64,000 nt of DNA from Pseudomaricurvus hydrocarbonicus (GTDB lineage Bacteria > Pseudomonadota > Gammaproteobacteria > Pseudomonadales > Cellvibrionaceae): assembly GCF_011602365.1 (NCBI RefSeq), contig NZ_JAAONZ010000007.1, forward strand, positions 157,272 to 221,271, in the 5' to 3' direction. Position 1 is the stretch's first letter; every line of letters starts with the position of its first letter. Shown here one piece after another: positions 36,166-45,635 of the stretch. Below the pieces are notes generated by a model. That model had not been told where the DNA came from and ran no database searches. It saw nothing but the letters and a program-made list of their open reading frames with translations. A program made the position numbers and the translations under genes.

Positions 36166-36504
36166 TCTCTACATCGTTGCATTGAAAAATGGAAGACGAA
36201 GGTAAAATTAATTCAGTTTGTTACCTCAAGAATCGTGTTGAATTAACCGGTATTGAGGCTGTCGTATTTTTAGATAGAAATTACGGTAAGGTCTGTATAG
36301 GAAGTAAAACATTTATATTTTTTCAACGATGCTTTGTTGGTTTGGTGTAAAAAATATTAAGAAAAAATATCGCAAGTAACATTCTCAAAACGACAAAGTG
36401 ATTAAAAAATTGTTTTATCTTATCGGTGATGGGTAAATTTACTATTTGGTTATATTTATCTAAATATAAGATGAGATAAAGATATAATTTTTAAAGGAAA
36501 AGTT
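36166..36504. other. AT-rich non-coding stretch before the amidohydrolase array
   Basis: No supported gene. The composition falls to very AT-rich, like the first 330 bases of the following gene, suggesting both came in together. Probably contains the promoter of the amidohydrolase genes. Confidence 0.5.
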
Positions 36505-37848
36505 ATGAATTTACTAAAATCGGTTAATACATTTTTCTCTTTCTTTATCTTAATGTTATCAGGTGCTGTTTATACTAACGCGCAATCTGTGCCAGAGGTT
36601 ACATTAATAACTAACGTCAATGTGTTTGATGGAGTCAATGAAAAGTTAATAAAAAATGCTAATGTCGTCATTACAGATAACTTAATTACTGCTATCTCGA
36701 CAGAGCCTCAAGCTGTTGCTGGTGGTAAAGTGATTGATGGCGGTGGTCGTACATTGATTCCTGGCCTCTCTGATGCTCATTGGCACATGACCATGGCAGA
36801 GGTGCCGCAAGCTGTGATTCTGACAGGAGATGTTTACGAAATCGCCGCCCGCGCGGTGCCGGCGGCTGAACGCACCTTGATGAGGGGGTTTACCACTGTT
36901 CGGGACATCGGCGGCAACAGCTTCTCAATCAAAAAATTGATCGATGCCGATGTTATTCCGGGGCCGCGTATGCTGGTTGCTGGTCCCCCCATAAGTCAGA
37001 CCGGCGGACACTACGATTACCGGTTGCCCCATGAAATCCCTGCGGAAACCAATTTCGATTACTGGGGAAAAACTGGCTTTTTCGTCCTGGCTGACGGAGA
37101 AGCTGAAGTGCAGCGGCGTGCCCGGGAAGTGTTCCGAATGGGAGCCAGCCAGATCAAGATCGCGGCCGGGGGTGGCGTGGCGTCTCTTTTTGATCAGATT
37201 GATGTACGCCAGTACTCTCTGAAAGAGATGCAGGCATTTGTGGACGTTGCCGAAAGCTATAACAGTTACGTTTCGGCTCACGTGTTCACTGACGAGGCGG
37301 TTCAGATGGCCGTGGAGGCAGGCATCAAAAGTATCGAGCACGGCATGCTACTCAGCGAAAAGACTCTTCGGATGATGAAGAACAAAGGCGTCTGGTTAAG
37401 CACACAGCCCTTGGTAGACGATGAAGATCGGATGGTTTTTCCAACCGAGTCATCGACAAAAAAATGGTTGGAAGCTACTGCGGGAACTGAAAAGCTCTAT
37501 CCGCTGGCCAAGAAGCTCGGGGTCAAAATCGCATTCGGTACTGATGCTCTGATGGACCCGGCAATGGCGGCCAAGCAAGGCAAGATGTTGGCTAAGCTGG
37601 AGCGCTGGTTTACGCCGTATGAAGTTCTGAAGATGGCAACTTCTGACAATGCTGAGCTTATGGAGATGGCGGGTCCGCGGCACCCCTACCAGGAGGGGCC
37701 ACTTGGTAAAATCGTTGTCGGGGCTTATGCCGATCTGATTCTGGTTGACGGCAATCCATTGGAGGACTTGAGTCTTGTGGCCGACCCGGAAAATAACTTC
37801 GATCTGATTATGAAAGACGGCAAGGTCTACAAAAACACACTGAATTGA
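36505..37848 (+). CDS. Secreted amidohydrolase-superfamily enzyme (first of three tandem copies)
   Basis: This protein of 447 residues has a signal peptide (FFSFFILMLSGAVYTNAQS). Metal-site motifs are present: SDAHWHM near residue 93, SQIKIAAGGGVAS with the lysine usually carboxylated, SAHVFTDEAVQMA, SIEHGMLL and IAFGTDALM with the catalytic Asp. The ending YADLILVDGNPLEDL is shared by all copies. The group is that of imidazolonepropionase-like amidohydrolases, which includes prolidases and ochratoxin-type amidases; the substrate here is unknown. The first 110 codons are AT-rich and resemble the gene at 60864; the rest is GC-richer and resembles the gene at 39281. AAAGGA precedes the ATG. Confidence 0.9.
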   Translation: MNLLKSVNTFFSFFILMLSGAVYTNAQSVPEVTLITNVNVFDGVNEKLIKNANVVITDNLITAISTEPQAVAGGKVIDGGGRTLIPGLSDAHWHMTMAEVPQAVILTGDVYEIAARAVPAAERTLMRGFTTVRDIGGNSFSIKKLIDADVIPGPRMLVAGPPISQTGGHYDYRLPHEIPAETNFDYWGKTGFFVLADGEAEVQRRAREVFRMGASQIKIAAGGGVASLFDQIDVRQYSLKEMQAFVDVAESYNSYVSAHVFTDEAVQMAVEAGIKSIEHGMLLSEKTLRMMKNKGVWLSTQPLVDDEDRMVFPTESSTKKWLEATAGTEKLYPLAKKLGVKIAFGTDALMDPAMAAKQGKMLAKLERWFTPYEVLKMATSDNAELMEMAGPRHPYQEGPLGKIVVGAYADLILVDGNPLEDLSLVADPENNFDLIMKDGKVYKNTLN

Positions 37849-37917
37849 GATTCTTTGCCTCGTGTGAGCGCTAGCTGATGCTGCCGCTAACCAAAATAGA
37901 GATTACGAGAGAAGAAG

Positions 37918-39246
37918 ATGAAAATCAGACTATTACTTTTTGCGCTAAGTTTATGTGCTCCTGTTGTATTTTCGGAGGAGGTTCCGGTCAGGACGCTGTT
38001 TACCAATGTCCACGTGTTTGATGGTGTGTATGAAAAACGCATCGAAAACGCCAATGTTCTGATTGAAGATAACCTGATAGCCAATGTGTCGTCCGAACCT
38101 ATTGCGGCTGAGGGTGCCACCGTTATTGATGGCGGGGGGCGAACCCTGATGCCCGGGCTTACCGATGCGCATTGGCATACAATGCATGCCCATATTGCAA
38201 GTATGGAAGTCCTTGTGAATGACATCGGCTATCTGACACTGGCGGGTGCAGAAGCTGCCGAAGCAACGCTGATGCGGGGTTTTACAGCTGTCCGCGATGT
38301 TGGAGGTCCGGTTTTTGGCATCAAGAAGATGATTGACGAGGGAAGATATGTGGGGCCAAGAATCTATCCTTCAGGTGCTTATGTGACGCAGACCTCCGGA
38401 CATGGAGATTTCCGCTTTCCTACAGTGATGACAAGGAAAGACGGAAGAGAACTTCTCGATCAGGAAATCATGGGTTGGACACTCATCGCAGACGGTGTTC
38501 CCCAAGTGCAGAGACGAGTACGTGAGAATCTAATGAGAGGCGCCTCACAGATCAAGATCATGGCGGGCGGAGGTGTGGCTTCACTCAGTGACCCTTTGGA
38601 TGTAAGGCAATATACGCTGGAGGAAATGAAGGCTGCGGTGGATACGGCAGCCACCTGGAACACCTATGTGACTGTACATGCATATTCAGATGTCGCGGTC
38701 CGTGGAGCCTTAGAAGCAGGGGTCCAATCTATTGAGCACGGACAGATGATAACTGAAGCTACCGCAAAACTGATCAAGAAAAAAGGCGCATGGCTGTGCT
38801 TGCAACCATTGCTGAATGATGAAGACAGAATTCCATTTCCTGATGGATCTTTCGAGCAACAAAAATTCCTGGCAATGACCGATGGCACGGAGAAAGCCTA
38901 CGAACTGGCCAAAAAGTATGATCTAAAGGTCGCTTTTGGCACAGATTTACAAAACGGTGCTGAGATTGCGGCCAAACAGGGGAAGTCACTGGCAAAACTC
39001 AAAATGTGGTATGAGCCATGGGAGCTGTTGAAAATGGCGACCAGCACCAATTACGAGCTCTTCAAGATGTCTGGACCCAGGGATCCATATCCCGGTGCCA
39101 ATGGCGTGATCAAGGAGGGTGCGTTGGCGGATATCCTTCTGGTGGACGGCAACCCGCTGAAGGACATAGACCTGATTGCCGATCCCGAGAAGAACTTCGT
39201 CGTCATCATGAAGGACGGCAAGATTTACAAAAACACACTGAAATGA
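37918..39246 (+). CDS. Secreted amidohydrolase-superfamily enzyme (second tandem copy)
   Basis: The 442-residue protein starts MKIRLLLFALSLCAPVVFSE, a signal peptide. It keeps the metal motifs: TDAHWHTMHAH near 82, SQIKIMAGGGVASLSD near 200, YVTVHAYSDVAVRGALEAG, SIEHGQMI and VAFGTDLQ. It is the most divergent of the three tandem copies; the loop after the DAHWH motif and the region AYVTQTSGHGDFRFP differ from the QTGGH-DYR of the others, which suggests a different substrate. It lies 69 bases after the first copy and 34 before the third, so all three are probably one transcript. Confidence 0.9.
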   Translation: MKIRLLLFALSLCAPVVFSEEVPVRTLFTNVHVFDGVYEKRIENANVLIEDNLIANVSSEPIAAEGATVIDGGGRTLMPGLTDAHWHTMHAHIASMEVLVNDIGYLTLAGAEAAEATLMRGFTAVRDVGGPVFGIKKMIDEGRYVGPRIYPSGAYVTQTSGHGDFRFPTVMTRKDGRELLDQEIMGWTLIADGVPQVQRRVRENLMRGASQIKIMAGGGVASLSDPLDVRQYTLEEMKAAVDTAATWNTYVTVHAYSDVAVRGALEAGVQSIEHGQMITEATAKLIKKKGAWLCLQPLLNDEDRIPFPDGSFEQQKFLAMTDGTEKAYELAKKYDLKVAFGTDLQNGAEIAAKQGKSLAKLKMWYEPWELLKMATSTNYELFKMSGPRDPYPGANGVIKEGALADILLVDGNPLKDIDLIADPEKNFVVIMKDGKIYKNTLK

Positions 39247-39280
39247 GCCTTTTATTTAACGGAATTACGAGGATATCTCC

Positions 39281-40606
39281 ATGAAAACTAGATGTTTACC
39301 TTTAGTGCTCGGTTTCTGCGCGTCGCTTGTGTTCGCCCAGGAGACACCGGTCAGGACACTCTTTACCAATGTCCATGTGTTCGATGGCGTTCATGAAAAA
39401 CGTATCGAAAATGCCAATGTACTCATAGAAGACAACCTGATTTCGGCAGTGTCTTCTGATCCTATTGAGGCCAATGATGCCACCGTGATCGACGGTGGTG
39501 GTCGTACCATGATCCCCGGTTTGATTGATGTGCATTGGCATTTGGCTTTAGCGGAGTTGCCCATGGAGGCAATAATTTTTGGAGGGGATGCCTACGAGGT
39601 GGGAATTCGAATGGCTCACGCTGCCCCCAGAACTCTGATGCGCGGGTTCACCACAGTTCGTGACATGGGTGGAAACACGTTCAGCCTTAAAAAGCTGATT
39701 GATGCAGGGGAAGTGGTTGGGCCTCGTATTCTTCCCGCAGGGCCAATGATCAGTCAGACCGGTGGACACTTTGACTATCGCATGCCCAATCAGGTACCGG
39801 ATAGAGCAGGCACAATCGATTACTGGGGTAGAGTCGGCATGAATGCGGTTGCCGACGGCGTTCCCGCCGTACGTCAACGAGCACGCGAAGCGTTTATGTT
39901 GGGAGCCACCCAACTTAAGATTGCGGGTGGTGGAGGCGTTGCCTCTACCTATGACCCGGTAGATGTACGCCAGTATTCCTTTGAGGAAATGCAAGCTGCT
40001 GTCGACGTTGCCGAGAGCTACAACAGTTATGTCGGTGCGCATATATTCACTGATGACGCTGTACAAATGGCCGTAAAAGCGGGAATTAAAAGCATCGAGC
40101 ATGGCATGCTCATCGGCGAGGATACGCTGAAGTTGATGAAGAAAAATGACGTTTGGTTGAGCATCCAGCCCATCTTAAATGATGACGACGCGGAAGAATT
40201 TCCAAATCCTGAGTCCAACAGGAAGTTCGTAGAGGTGACCAAAGGTACTGATACAATTTATCGGTTGGCAAAAAAAATGGGTGTCAAGATGGCGTTTGGC
40301 ACAGATCTTTTTATGAGCGCAGAGGCAGCAGCCAAACAAGGAAAGTTTCTGGCCAAATTGACGCGCTGGTTTACGCCTTATGAAGCACTCAAGATGGCAA
40401 CGTCTGACAATGCCGAATTGATGGAGTTGTCCGGTCCCAGGCACCCCTACAAGCAAGGATCTCTGGGTGTATTAAAGACAGGGGCTTATGCCGACCTGAT
40501 TCTCGTTGACGGAAACCCTCTGGACGATCTGAATCTCGTTGCCGACCCGGAGAACAATTTTGACCTGATCATGAAAGACGGAAAAATTTACAAAAATACC
40601 CTGTAG
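39281..40606 (+). CDS. Secreted amidohydrolase-superfamily enzyme (third tandem copy)
   Basis: A 441-residue protein with signal peptide (LPLVLGFCASLVFAQE). Motifs: IDVHWHLALAELPM near 85, TQLKIAGGGGVASTYDPV near 205, YVGAHIFTDDAVQMAVKAG, SIEHGMLIGE and MAFGTDLFM. GAGG lies upstream of the start at normal spacing. N-terminal 60 residues are nearly the same as in the second copy (TPVRTLFTNVHVFDGVHEKR against VPVRTLFTNVHVFDGVYEKR), while the rest is closest to the first copy. The family thus seems to exchange segments. It presumably acts in the periplasm on amide or peptide-like bonds. Confidence 0.9.
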   Translation: MKTRCLPLVLGFCASLVFAQETPVRTLFTNVHVFDGVHEKRIENANVLIEDNLISAVSSDPIEANDATVIDGGGRTMIPGLIDVHWHLALAELPMEAIIFGGDAYEVGIRMAHAAPRTLMRGFTTVRDMGGNTFSLKKLIDAGEVVGPRILPAGPMISQTGGHFDYRMPNQVPDRAGTIDYWGRVGMNAVADGVPAVRQRAREAFMLGATQLKIAGGGGVASTYDPVDVRQYSFEEMQAAVDVAESYNSYVGAHIFTDDAVQMAVKAGIKSIEHGMLIGEDTLKLMKKNDVWLSIQPILNDDDAEEFPNPESNRKFVEVTKGTDTIYRLAKKMGVKMAFGTDLFMSAEAAAKQGKFLAKLTRWFTPYEALKMATSDNAELMELSGPRHPYKQGSLGVLKTGAYADLILVDGNPLDDLNLVADPENNFDLIMKDGKIYKNTL

Positions 40607-40722
40607 CAGGCACAGCGATTATAGGACAGGTTTCAATAAGCAACAATCCCGAGAGGCCCGACGGTAAAATGATGTGGTTCATTGCCATCGGGTTGCGGAC
40701 TATTACTTGTTCTGTACCATAA

Positions 40723-42075
40723 ATGGATATGACTATGAATGTGAATGCTCATCGGATGAAGTACGCCAGTCTGGTTTTGGTGGCTACTGTTTTTCTGAAT
40801 GCCAAACCGGTTGCCGCGCAAGAGCCGACCCCCCTGATCGAGTTTGTTGACGGATTTCCCATGAAGCTCGAAGAGGAGACCCGTAAGGCGGGTTACAACG
40901 AACTTTTTAGTGGCGGCGATGTTTCCGCGTATTTCAACGCGCGTGTCTCCGAGTTTTTGCCAACGGCTATTATCCCGTCGCGGCAGGGTGTGATGCCGCT
41001 GGGTCGCAAGCCCATGCCGGCAGTGGGCGCCATCAAGGCAGAAATGATGGATGTCAGCAAGCTGGACGGCTCCTTGACTCTGGATAAATTCCTGGAAAAA
41101 GCAGAATTCGCTCAGGCGTTTCTTGTTGTCCACAAGGGTAATATTGTCTACGAAAAGTATCCCCGGCTACGCCCTGAAGATCATCATCTGTGGATGTCCT
41201 GTGCCAAACCCATGGCAAGCCTGGTAATCGACCAATTGATCAGTGAAGGTAAGATCGACGAGAACGCACCGATCACGAAATATCTCACCGATTTCAAGAA
41301 CACTGATTGGGATGGTGTCACCACACGTGATGTGATGGATATGGCCAGTGGCATGGATCTGGAGGACACGACTGAATCCCGTTTCGATTCTGATAATATT
41401 GCGCGCCGGGTTTATGAGTCCGAGTTTGGCTTCGAGAACGAAACCCGAGGAGTTGAGCGTCTGAGAGATGTTTTACGGAGCACCCCGAAGAAAGATGAGC
41501 CCGGCATGGCCTTCCATTACGCCTCGGGACTTACACAAATATTGGTGATCCTTGCAGAAGCAGTCGAGAAAGATCGTTGGGCACAGATCTTCGACCGACG
41601 CGTCTGGTCTAAAGTAGGCGCTGAAGGCGCGTTACAGGTGCACCTGACACCGGACGGTATCGCAGCGGCGCATGGGTTGGTGTCGAGTAATTTAAGAGAC
41701 TTTGCCCGTTTTGGCATGCTTTACACTCCGAGCTGGAAGAAAATTGCCACAGAGCAAGTGGTATCGGATGAGATACTCGATCGTATTCGCAGCGAGGTCA
41801 GGACGCATGAGTTCATCATGGCTGGATTTGATGGCCCAGTATTTGCCGACCGTGTTGGTACGGAAGATTTTATCGCCAATAGTCGCCAGTGGGATCTGCT
41901 GTGGCCGGATGGAGATATGATGAAATTTGGCCTGATGGGGCAGGGACTCTATGTATCACCATTGCGGGACCTGGTGATTGTATATTTCAACGTAAACAAC
42001 ACGGATCTGTCCGCTCATCGTTTCGCGAGACCGATTGCGACCTCGGGCCTTTTTGAGAAGATGAAAAAACACTAA
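40723..42075 (+). CDS. Secreted serine hydrolase, beta-lactamase (class C) fold
   Basis: The 450-residue protein has a signal sequence (YASLVLVATVFLNAKPVAAQ, with two further in-frame ATGs before it). The SxxK catalytic motif is LWMSCAKPMASL near residue 161, and the second motif, a tyrosine, is in AFHYASGLTQI near 267. GLGP-type ending GQGLYVSPLRDLVIVYF is seen. Relatives include esterases, D-aminopeptidases and 6-aminohexanoate-dimer hydrolase; which bond is cut is not known. It continues the amidohydrolase set in the same direction with 116 bases spacing. A related gene is at 49838 and a remnant at 49660. Confidence 0.88.
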   Translation: MDMTMNVNAHRMKYASLVLVATVFLNAKPVAAQEPTPLIEFVDGFPMKLEEETRKAGYNELFSGGDVSAYFNARVSEFLPTAIIPSRQGVMPLGRKPMPAVGAIKAEMMDVSKLDGSLTLDKFLEKAEFAQAFLVVHKGNIVYEKYPRLRPEDHHLWMSCAKPMASLVIDQLISEGKIDENAPITKYLTDFKNTDWDGVTTRDVMDMASGMDLEDTTESRFDSDNIARRVYESEFGFENETRGVERLRDVLRSTPKKDEPGMAFHYASGLTQILVILAEAVEKDRWAQIFDRRVWSKVGAEGALQVHLTPDGIAAAHGLVSSNLRDFARFGMLYTPSWKKIATEQVVSDEILDRIRSEVRTHEFIMAGFDGPVFADRVGTEDFIANSRQWDLLWPDGDMMKFGLMGQGLYVSPLRDLVIVYFNVNNTDLSAHRFARPIATSGLFEKMKKH

Positions 42076-42114
42076 ATCCACACTTACTTACGAATGATGC
42101 TTGGGGAAATTAGT

Positions 42115-42900
42115 ATGGCAAAGCGAGTCGTTTCAGAGAAAAAGTTTCCACAACCTCTTTTGAACATTATCTGGTGGTGCACGACTGTTGTAGTGTTTTC
42201 TCTGGCTTCGACGGTCAAGGCGCAACAATTTGTAGGGGACAACCAGTGGGTAGCTCCTTATGGCGTATCCACGCTGGCGGCAACGGTTGGTGAGGAGTAC
42301 GCCCAGCTCTATGTTATCGGGTCACTGGTGCCGGAATGGGAGTTTAATGTTCAGCTTACCAACTATTACGATGACCCCCGGGATGACGATGACAGTTATG
42401 TTGCGACCAACCTCTTCGTTAAGCGCCGTCTGTTGCAAAGTGATGATGAATTAACCGGATACAGTATTGTAGCCGGTACAGGCAGTTTTCCGGAGCACCA
42501 GGAAGATGGAGAAGTGGCCAAGGCGTTCAAGTCCTACTGGGTGACGGGGACGGCCACCTATGCATTCCTCGATGACAATCTCCTGCTGGATGTGCTGCCC
42601 GGAGTTTCGGTAAATCTCGATAGTGGAGACGATAGTGAAACCGCCTGGGGTTTTACCTGGTCGTCACGGGCGGCCCTGTACGGGGTTGTGCCACAGTCTG
42701 CCCTTGTGGCTGAAGTTTTTGGTACGGCAGGGGAGGCCTATGCGGAGCCCTCCTACCGGTTGGGTGTCCGCTGGGAAAGCCCCAAGTTCGTTGCTGCATT
42801 CACCTACTCAGATGCTTTCGATGGATCCGGCGGTGCGGGTTTTGAGGTTGGTATCATCTATTTTACCGAGCCCCGTTTCTGCTGGGGTGGATGCCGCTGA
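42115..42900 (+). CDS. Probable outer-membrane beta-barrel protein
   Basis: ATG 42115 is preceded by GGGGAAATTAGT; an earlier ATG at 42094 overlaps no ribosome site. The 261 residues start with a signal peptide (IIWWCTTVVVFSLASTVKAQ). The mature part is rich in alternating aromatic and polar residues with acidic turns (DDPRDDDDSY), and the end reads VGIIYFTEPRFCWGGC, so a small barrel is likely. The pair of cysteines at the C-terminus is odd. Function unknown; position ties it to the hydrolase group. Confidence 0.65.
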   Translation: MAKRVVSEKKFPQPLLNIIWWCTTVVVFSLASTVKAQQFVGDNQWVAPYGVSTLAATVGEEYAQLYVIGSLVPEWEFNVQLTNYYDDPRDDDDSYVATNLFVKRRLLQSDDELTGYSIVAGTGSFPEHQEDGEVAKAFKSYWVTGTATYAFLDDNLLLDVLPGVSVNLDSGDDSETAWGFTWSSRAALYGVVPQSALVAEVFGTAGEAYAEPSYRLGVRWESPKFVAAFTYSDAFDGSGGAGFEVGIIYFTEPRFCWGGCR

Positions 42901-42952
42901 GAAAGCTCTGGCGCATTTTTCAATTAAAGCGGGTCAGCGAGTCCCGATGCAA

Positions 42953-42974
42953 CACACCAGGCGAGCCTGGTGTG
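42953..42974 (+). terminator. Strong hairpin after the barrel gene
   Basis: CACACCAGGC and GCCTGGTGTG form a 10-bp perfect stem with a two-base GA gap (so an effective four-base loop). It lies 53 bases after the stop codon and is followed by GCTTATTTGTT. It probably ends the hydrolase transcript before the cardiolipin synthase-like gene. Confidence 0.6.
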
Positions 42975-43163
42975 GCTTATTTGTTCAGAATCAATATCCC
43001 CAACATTAGCGAACCATTCTCTAAACAGGACAGCTATCCTACTCTGGTATTCCAGGTTATTGATGGTTGCTGTAAAAATGTCAAAAAGCGGAATGACAAG
43101 TACGTTTCTATCTCCTGTGATCCAGTCACAGCGGAGCTTTTTGAACAGAGGAACAGAGTGCCC

Positions 43164-44600
43164 ATGATGCGAACAGGGAGGAGATTGCTGATATCGTTGA
43201 CTGTGGCCGCACTCTATATTTCCGGTATCCTGTTTGCGATCGAAGCTGCGTTGAAAGTCCGGACCGAGCAGGGGGCAATAGCCTGGGCGGTTTCTCTGGT
43301 CACCATGCCGCTGGTGGCTGTGCCTGCTTATTTGGTGCTGGGACGCAGCAAGTTTGAAGGCGTATCTGACGCTTTTGAAAGCCGTCGTGATGAATTTGAG
43401 CGTCTTCTTGGGCATATCGAGAAAAATCTGAAACCCTGGGAAATACCTCCTTCGGAAGGCCCTTCGTGGCACGCTGCCATGGTGCGTCTGTCTAATATGC
43501 CGCTCACCAGAGGCAACCACGCTGATCTACTCATCAATGGTAACGCGACGTTCGACAGTATACTGCGGGGGGTCGCTTCGGCTGAAGAGTACATACTGTT
43601 TCAATTCTATATGATTCACGACGATGGTCTGGGTCAAAGGGTGAAGGCGGCGTTGATTGATCGCGCCCGAGCCGGTGTGCGTGTCTACGTACTCTACGAC
43701 GAGATTGGCAGCAGCGGTTTGCCGTCTCGCTATGTGAATGATATGCGTTCGGCCGGTATAGAGGTCAGCTCTTTTAAACCGACGCAAGGCTCACGCAATC
43801 AATTCCAGCTTAATTTTCGCAATCATCGCAAGATGGTTGTCGTCGATGGTGAGACGGCCTGGGTCGGTGGCCATAATGTGGGAGACGAGTATCTGGGGCT
43901 TGATCCCGAATTCAGCCCTTGGCGCGACACCCATGTGCGGCTGCAGGGGCCCGTGGTCATACAGCTGCAAATGGCCATTCTCGGTGATTGGTACTGGGCC
44001 ACGCGTCAACTCCCGGAAGTAAATTGGACACCCCGTCCATCGGAAGAGCACGATAAGAAGGCGATGATCTTCCCTTTCGCACCTACAGGCCAATTTGAAA
44101 CCGCATCCTTGTTTTTCGTGGCTGCGCTTAATGGAGCAAAAGAGCGTATTTGGCTTTCTGCACCATATTTTGTGCCGGATGCAGCAGTCATGAAGGCCCT
44201 TCAGCTTGCAGCCCTGCGGGGGGTGGACGTGCGCATTATCACCACGGGAAAGCCCGACAGTCTCCCGGTTTACATGGCTGCGTTTCACTACATGGAGGAG
44301 CTCGCCGGGCTCGATATCCGTTTTTACGCCTATCAGCCGGGTTTTCTGCATGAAAAAGTGATGTTGATTGACGATAACGTGTCGACTGTCGGCACGCCTA
44401 ACTTCGACAATCGATCATTTCGGCTGAACTTTGAAGTGACGTCTGTGATTTTAGATCGAGAGTTTGCCAGGGAAATGGAGGATATGTTTGAACGAGACTT
44501 TGAGCATTCCAAATCTCTTTTTCCGGAGAGCTTTGCTACAAGGTCACTCTGGTGGAGGGGGGCGGTAAAGCTGGCAAGACTGGCCGCGCCGGTGCTGTGA
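43164..44600 (+). CDS. Phospholipase D-family enzyme, cardiolipin synthase-like
   Basis: ATG 43164 (a second ATG follows directly) is preceded by GAGTGCCC; the open frame upstream covers a hairpin and is not used. The 478 residues begin with two membrane helices (LLISLTVAALYISGILFAIE and TMPLVAVPAYLVLG). Two HKD motifs are intact: NHRKMVVVDGETAWVGGHN near residue 225 and LHEKVMLIDDNVSTVGTPNF near 395. Cardiolipin synthases join two phosphatidylglycerols at the inner membrane. With cti at 27645 it is the second membrane-lipid gene in the window, although they are not linked. Confidence 0.9.
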   Translation: MMRTGRRLLISLTVAALYISGILFAIEAALKVRTEQGAIAWAVSLVTMPLVAVPAYLVLGRSKFEGVSDAFESRRDEFERLLGHIEKNLKPWEIPPSEGPSWHAAMVRLSNMPLTRGNHADLLINGNATFDSILRGVASAEEYILFQFYMIHDDGLGQRVKAALIDRARAGVRVYVLYDEIGSSGLPSRYVNDMRSAGIEVSSFKPTQGSRNQFQLNFRNHRKMVVVDGETAWVGGHNVGDEYLGLDPEFSPWRDTHVRLQGPVVIQLQMAILGDWYWATRQLPEVNWTPRPSEEHDKKAMIFPFAPTGQFETASLFFVAALNGAKERIWLSAPYFVPDAAVMKALQLAALRGVDVRIITTGKPDSLPVYMAAFHYMEELAGLDIRFYAYQPGFLHEKVMLIDDNVSTVGTPNFDNRSFRLNFEVTSVILDREFAREMEDMFERDFEHSKSLFPESFATRSLWWRGAVKLARLAAPVL

Positions 44601-44760
44601 TCAGGTGCTGCCATCAGATTAATGCAAGGAGAACCGGCAGAACTCGACCAGACTTTATTAAGAGGACAGAAGGCTTTAGTTAACGCAGGATCAGTTAGAA
44701 CATTTCAGCACGGCAAGATGTAGCTAGGGTTTATCAGGTGCTGAAAATTCTGGTCGTCGG

Positions 44761-45041
44761 TATTGATGGCGCTGTAGAGCGGTTATCCAAAGCTGTTCAA
44801 TTCCCCACTATTTTCAACCAGGACAGAAGTGATTTCGATACCGAAGCTTTCCTGGGTTATCACCAGTTTCTGATGGATTCCTTCCCTAATGTCCACAAAA
44901 TCCTGAAAAGGGAAGTGATGGGTGACCCGTGCCCCTACAGCTTGCTGTATACCTGGGAAGGAAAGTCCCTTCATTACCTCCAGCGTTGTTTTATGCGCAT
45001 ATGGATGTCGTACCAGTGCCGGACGACTCCAGATACCAATG
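44761..45041 (+). pseudogene. Near-identical 281-base copy of part of the M20 peptidase gene
   Basis: This block matches bases 34779-35060 almost completely; by eye I count about eight substitutions and a one-base deletion (AAAGGACCC to AAAGTCCC) that breaks the frame. It encodes residues 49 to about 141 of the M20 peptidase, from IDGAVERLSKAVQFPTI onward, without start codon or metal site beyond HMD. The edges are sharp: similarity begins at TATTGATGG and ends at ACCAATG, with unrelated DNA on both sides. The few changes suggest a recent duplication. Confidence 0.9.
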
Positions 45042-45259
45042 AATGCCAGAAGAATAGAATCCCACTTTGTTAAAGCTCCGCCGTCTACAACCAGTTTTTG
45101 AGGGGCTATATTATTCAGTTTATCTTTAAGTTCAGTGAAGCTGCTGTGTGATTGCCCCTGAACCCAGTCGCCGGAAAGAAACATAACTGTACAGTCATGC
45201 TCATCTGTCGAGAGTTCAAACCCGAGAGAAGAAGATATGGAAGAATTTTGGGGCTTCAT
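45042..45259 (-). pseudogene. 5' stump of an MlaE-like ABC transporter permease with STAS domain
   Basis: From ATG 45259 the minus strand reads MKPQNSSISSSLGFELSTDE, then VMFLSGDWVQGQSHSSF and KLVVDGGALTKWDSILLAF, and then runs into the antisense of the M20 copy. The motif G-L-T-WDS-LL-F belongs to the N-terminal STAS-like domain of MlaE-family permeases. The whole membrane domain is missing. The same event that placed the M20 block probably removed it. Confidence 0.55.
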
Positions 45260-45635
45260 GCAATACAGGTGTCCATTCTTGATCTATAGTCGTTAAATCC
45301 ATAAAGTGAGATGCGGATGCGTTCTTTCCATTCCAAACTGGCTTGAATCAAGGACGAATTCCGTTTGATTGTAACCCGTATCCTGGAACAGGTTGCTCAA
45401 TTAATCATAGCAGTCGCCTCAATTTCTTCCATGAGACTCAGTGTTTTGGAATGTTGTTTTGCACGACAAAGTTGTAGGATCTTATTTTCCCTTAGTGAAG
45501 GTGAATTCAAAAAAGTAAGATGGCTGGATGAGAACTATCAGGGCGTCCAGCCTGATTAAATTCTATGATTACTGTCTATGTAACCTATTCTCGGATCATA
45601 TATATTCATCGCTATTTCAATGGAAGCGTAATTTT
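45260..45635. other. Stretch without a supported gene
   Basis: A 64-codon plus-strand frame exists at 45365 but has no recognisable domain, poor start context and a low-complexity look. The region probably carries promoters for the flanking stumps. Confidence 0.4.

Noticed and set aside
34636..42075. Microcystin (mlr) type degradation cluster
   Set aside because: A serine hydrolase and peptidases are present, but no MlrA-type membrane protease or MlrC-type M81 peptidase is visible.
42891..43163. Upstream extension of the cardiolipin synthase-like gene
   Set aside because: The added residues run through a terminator hairpin and lack a ribosome site; ATG 43164 fits the first membrane helix.
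45365..45559. 64-codon plus-strand frame
   Set aside because: No domain, poor start context and random-looking composition.
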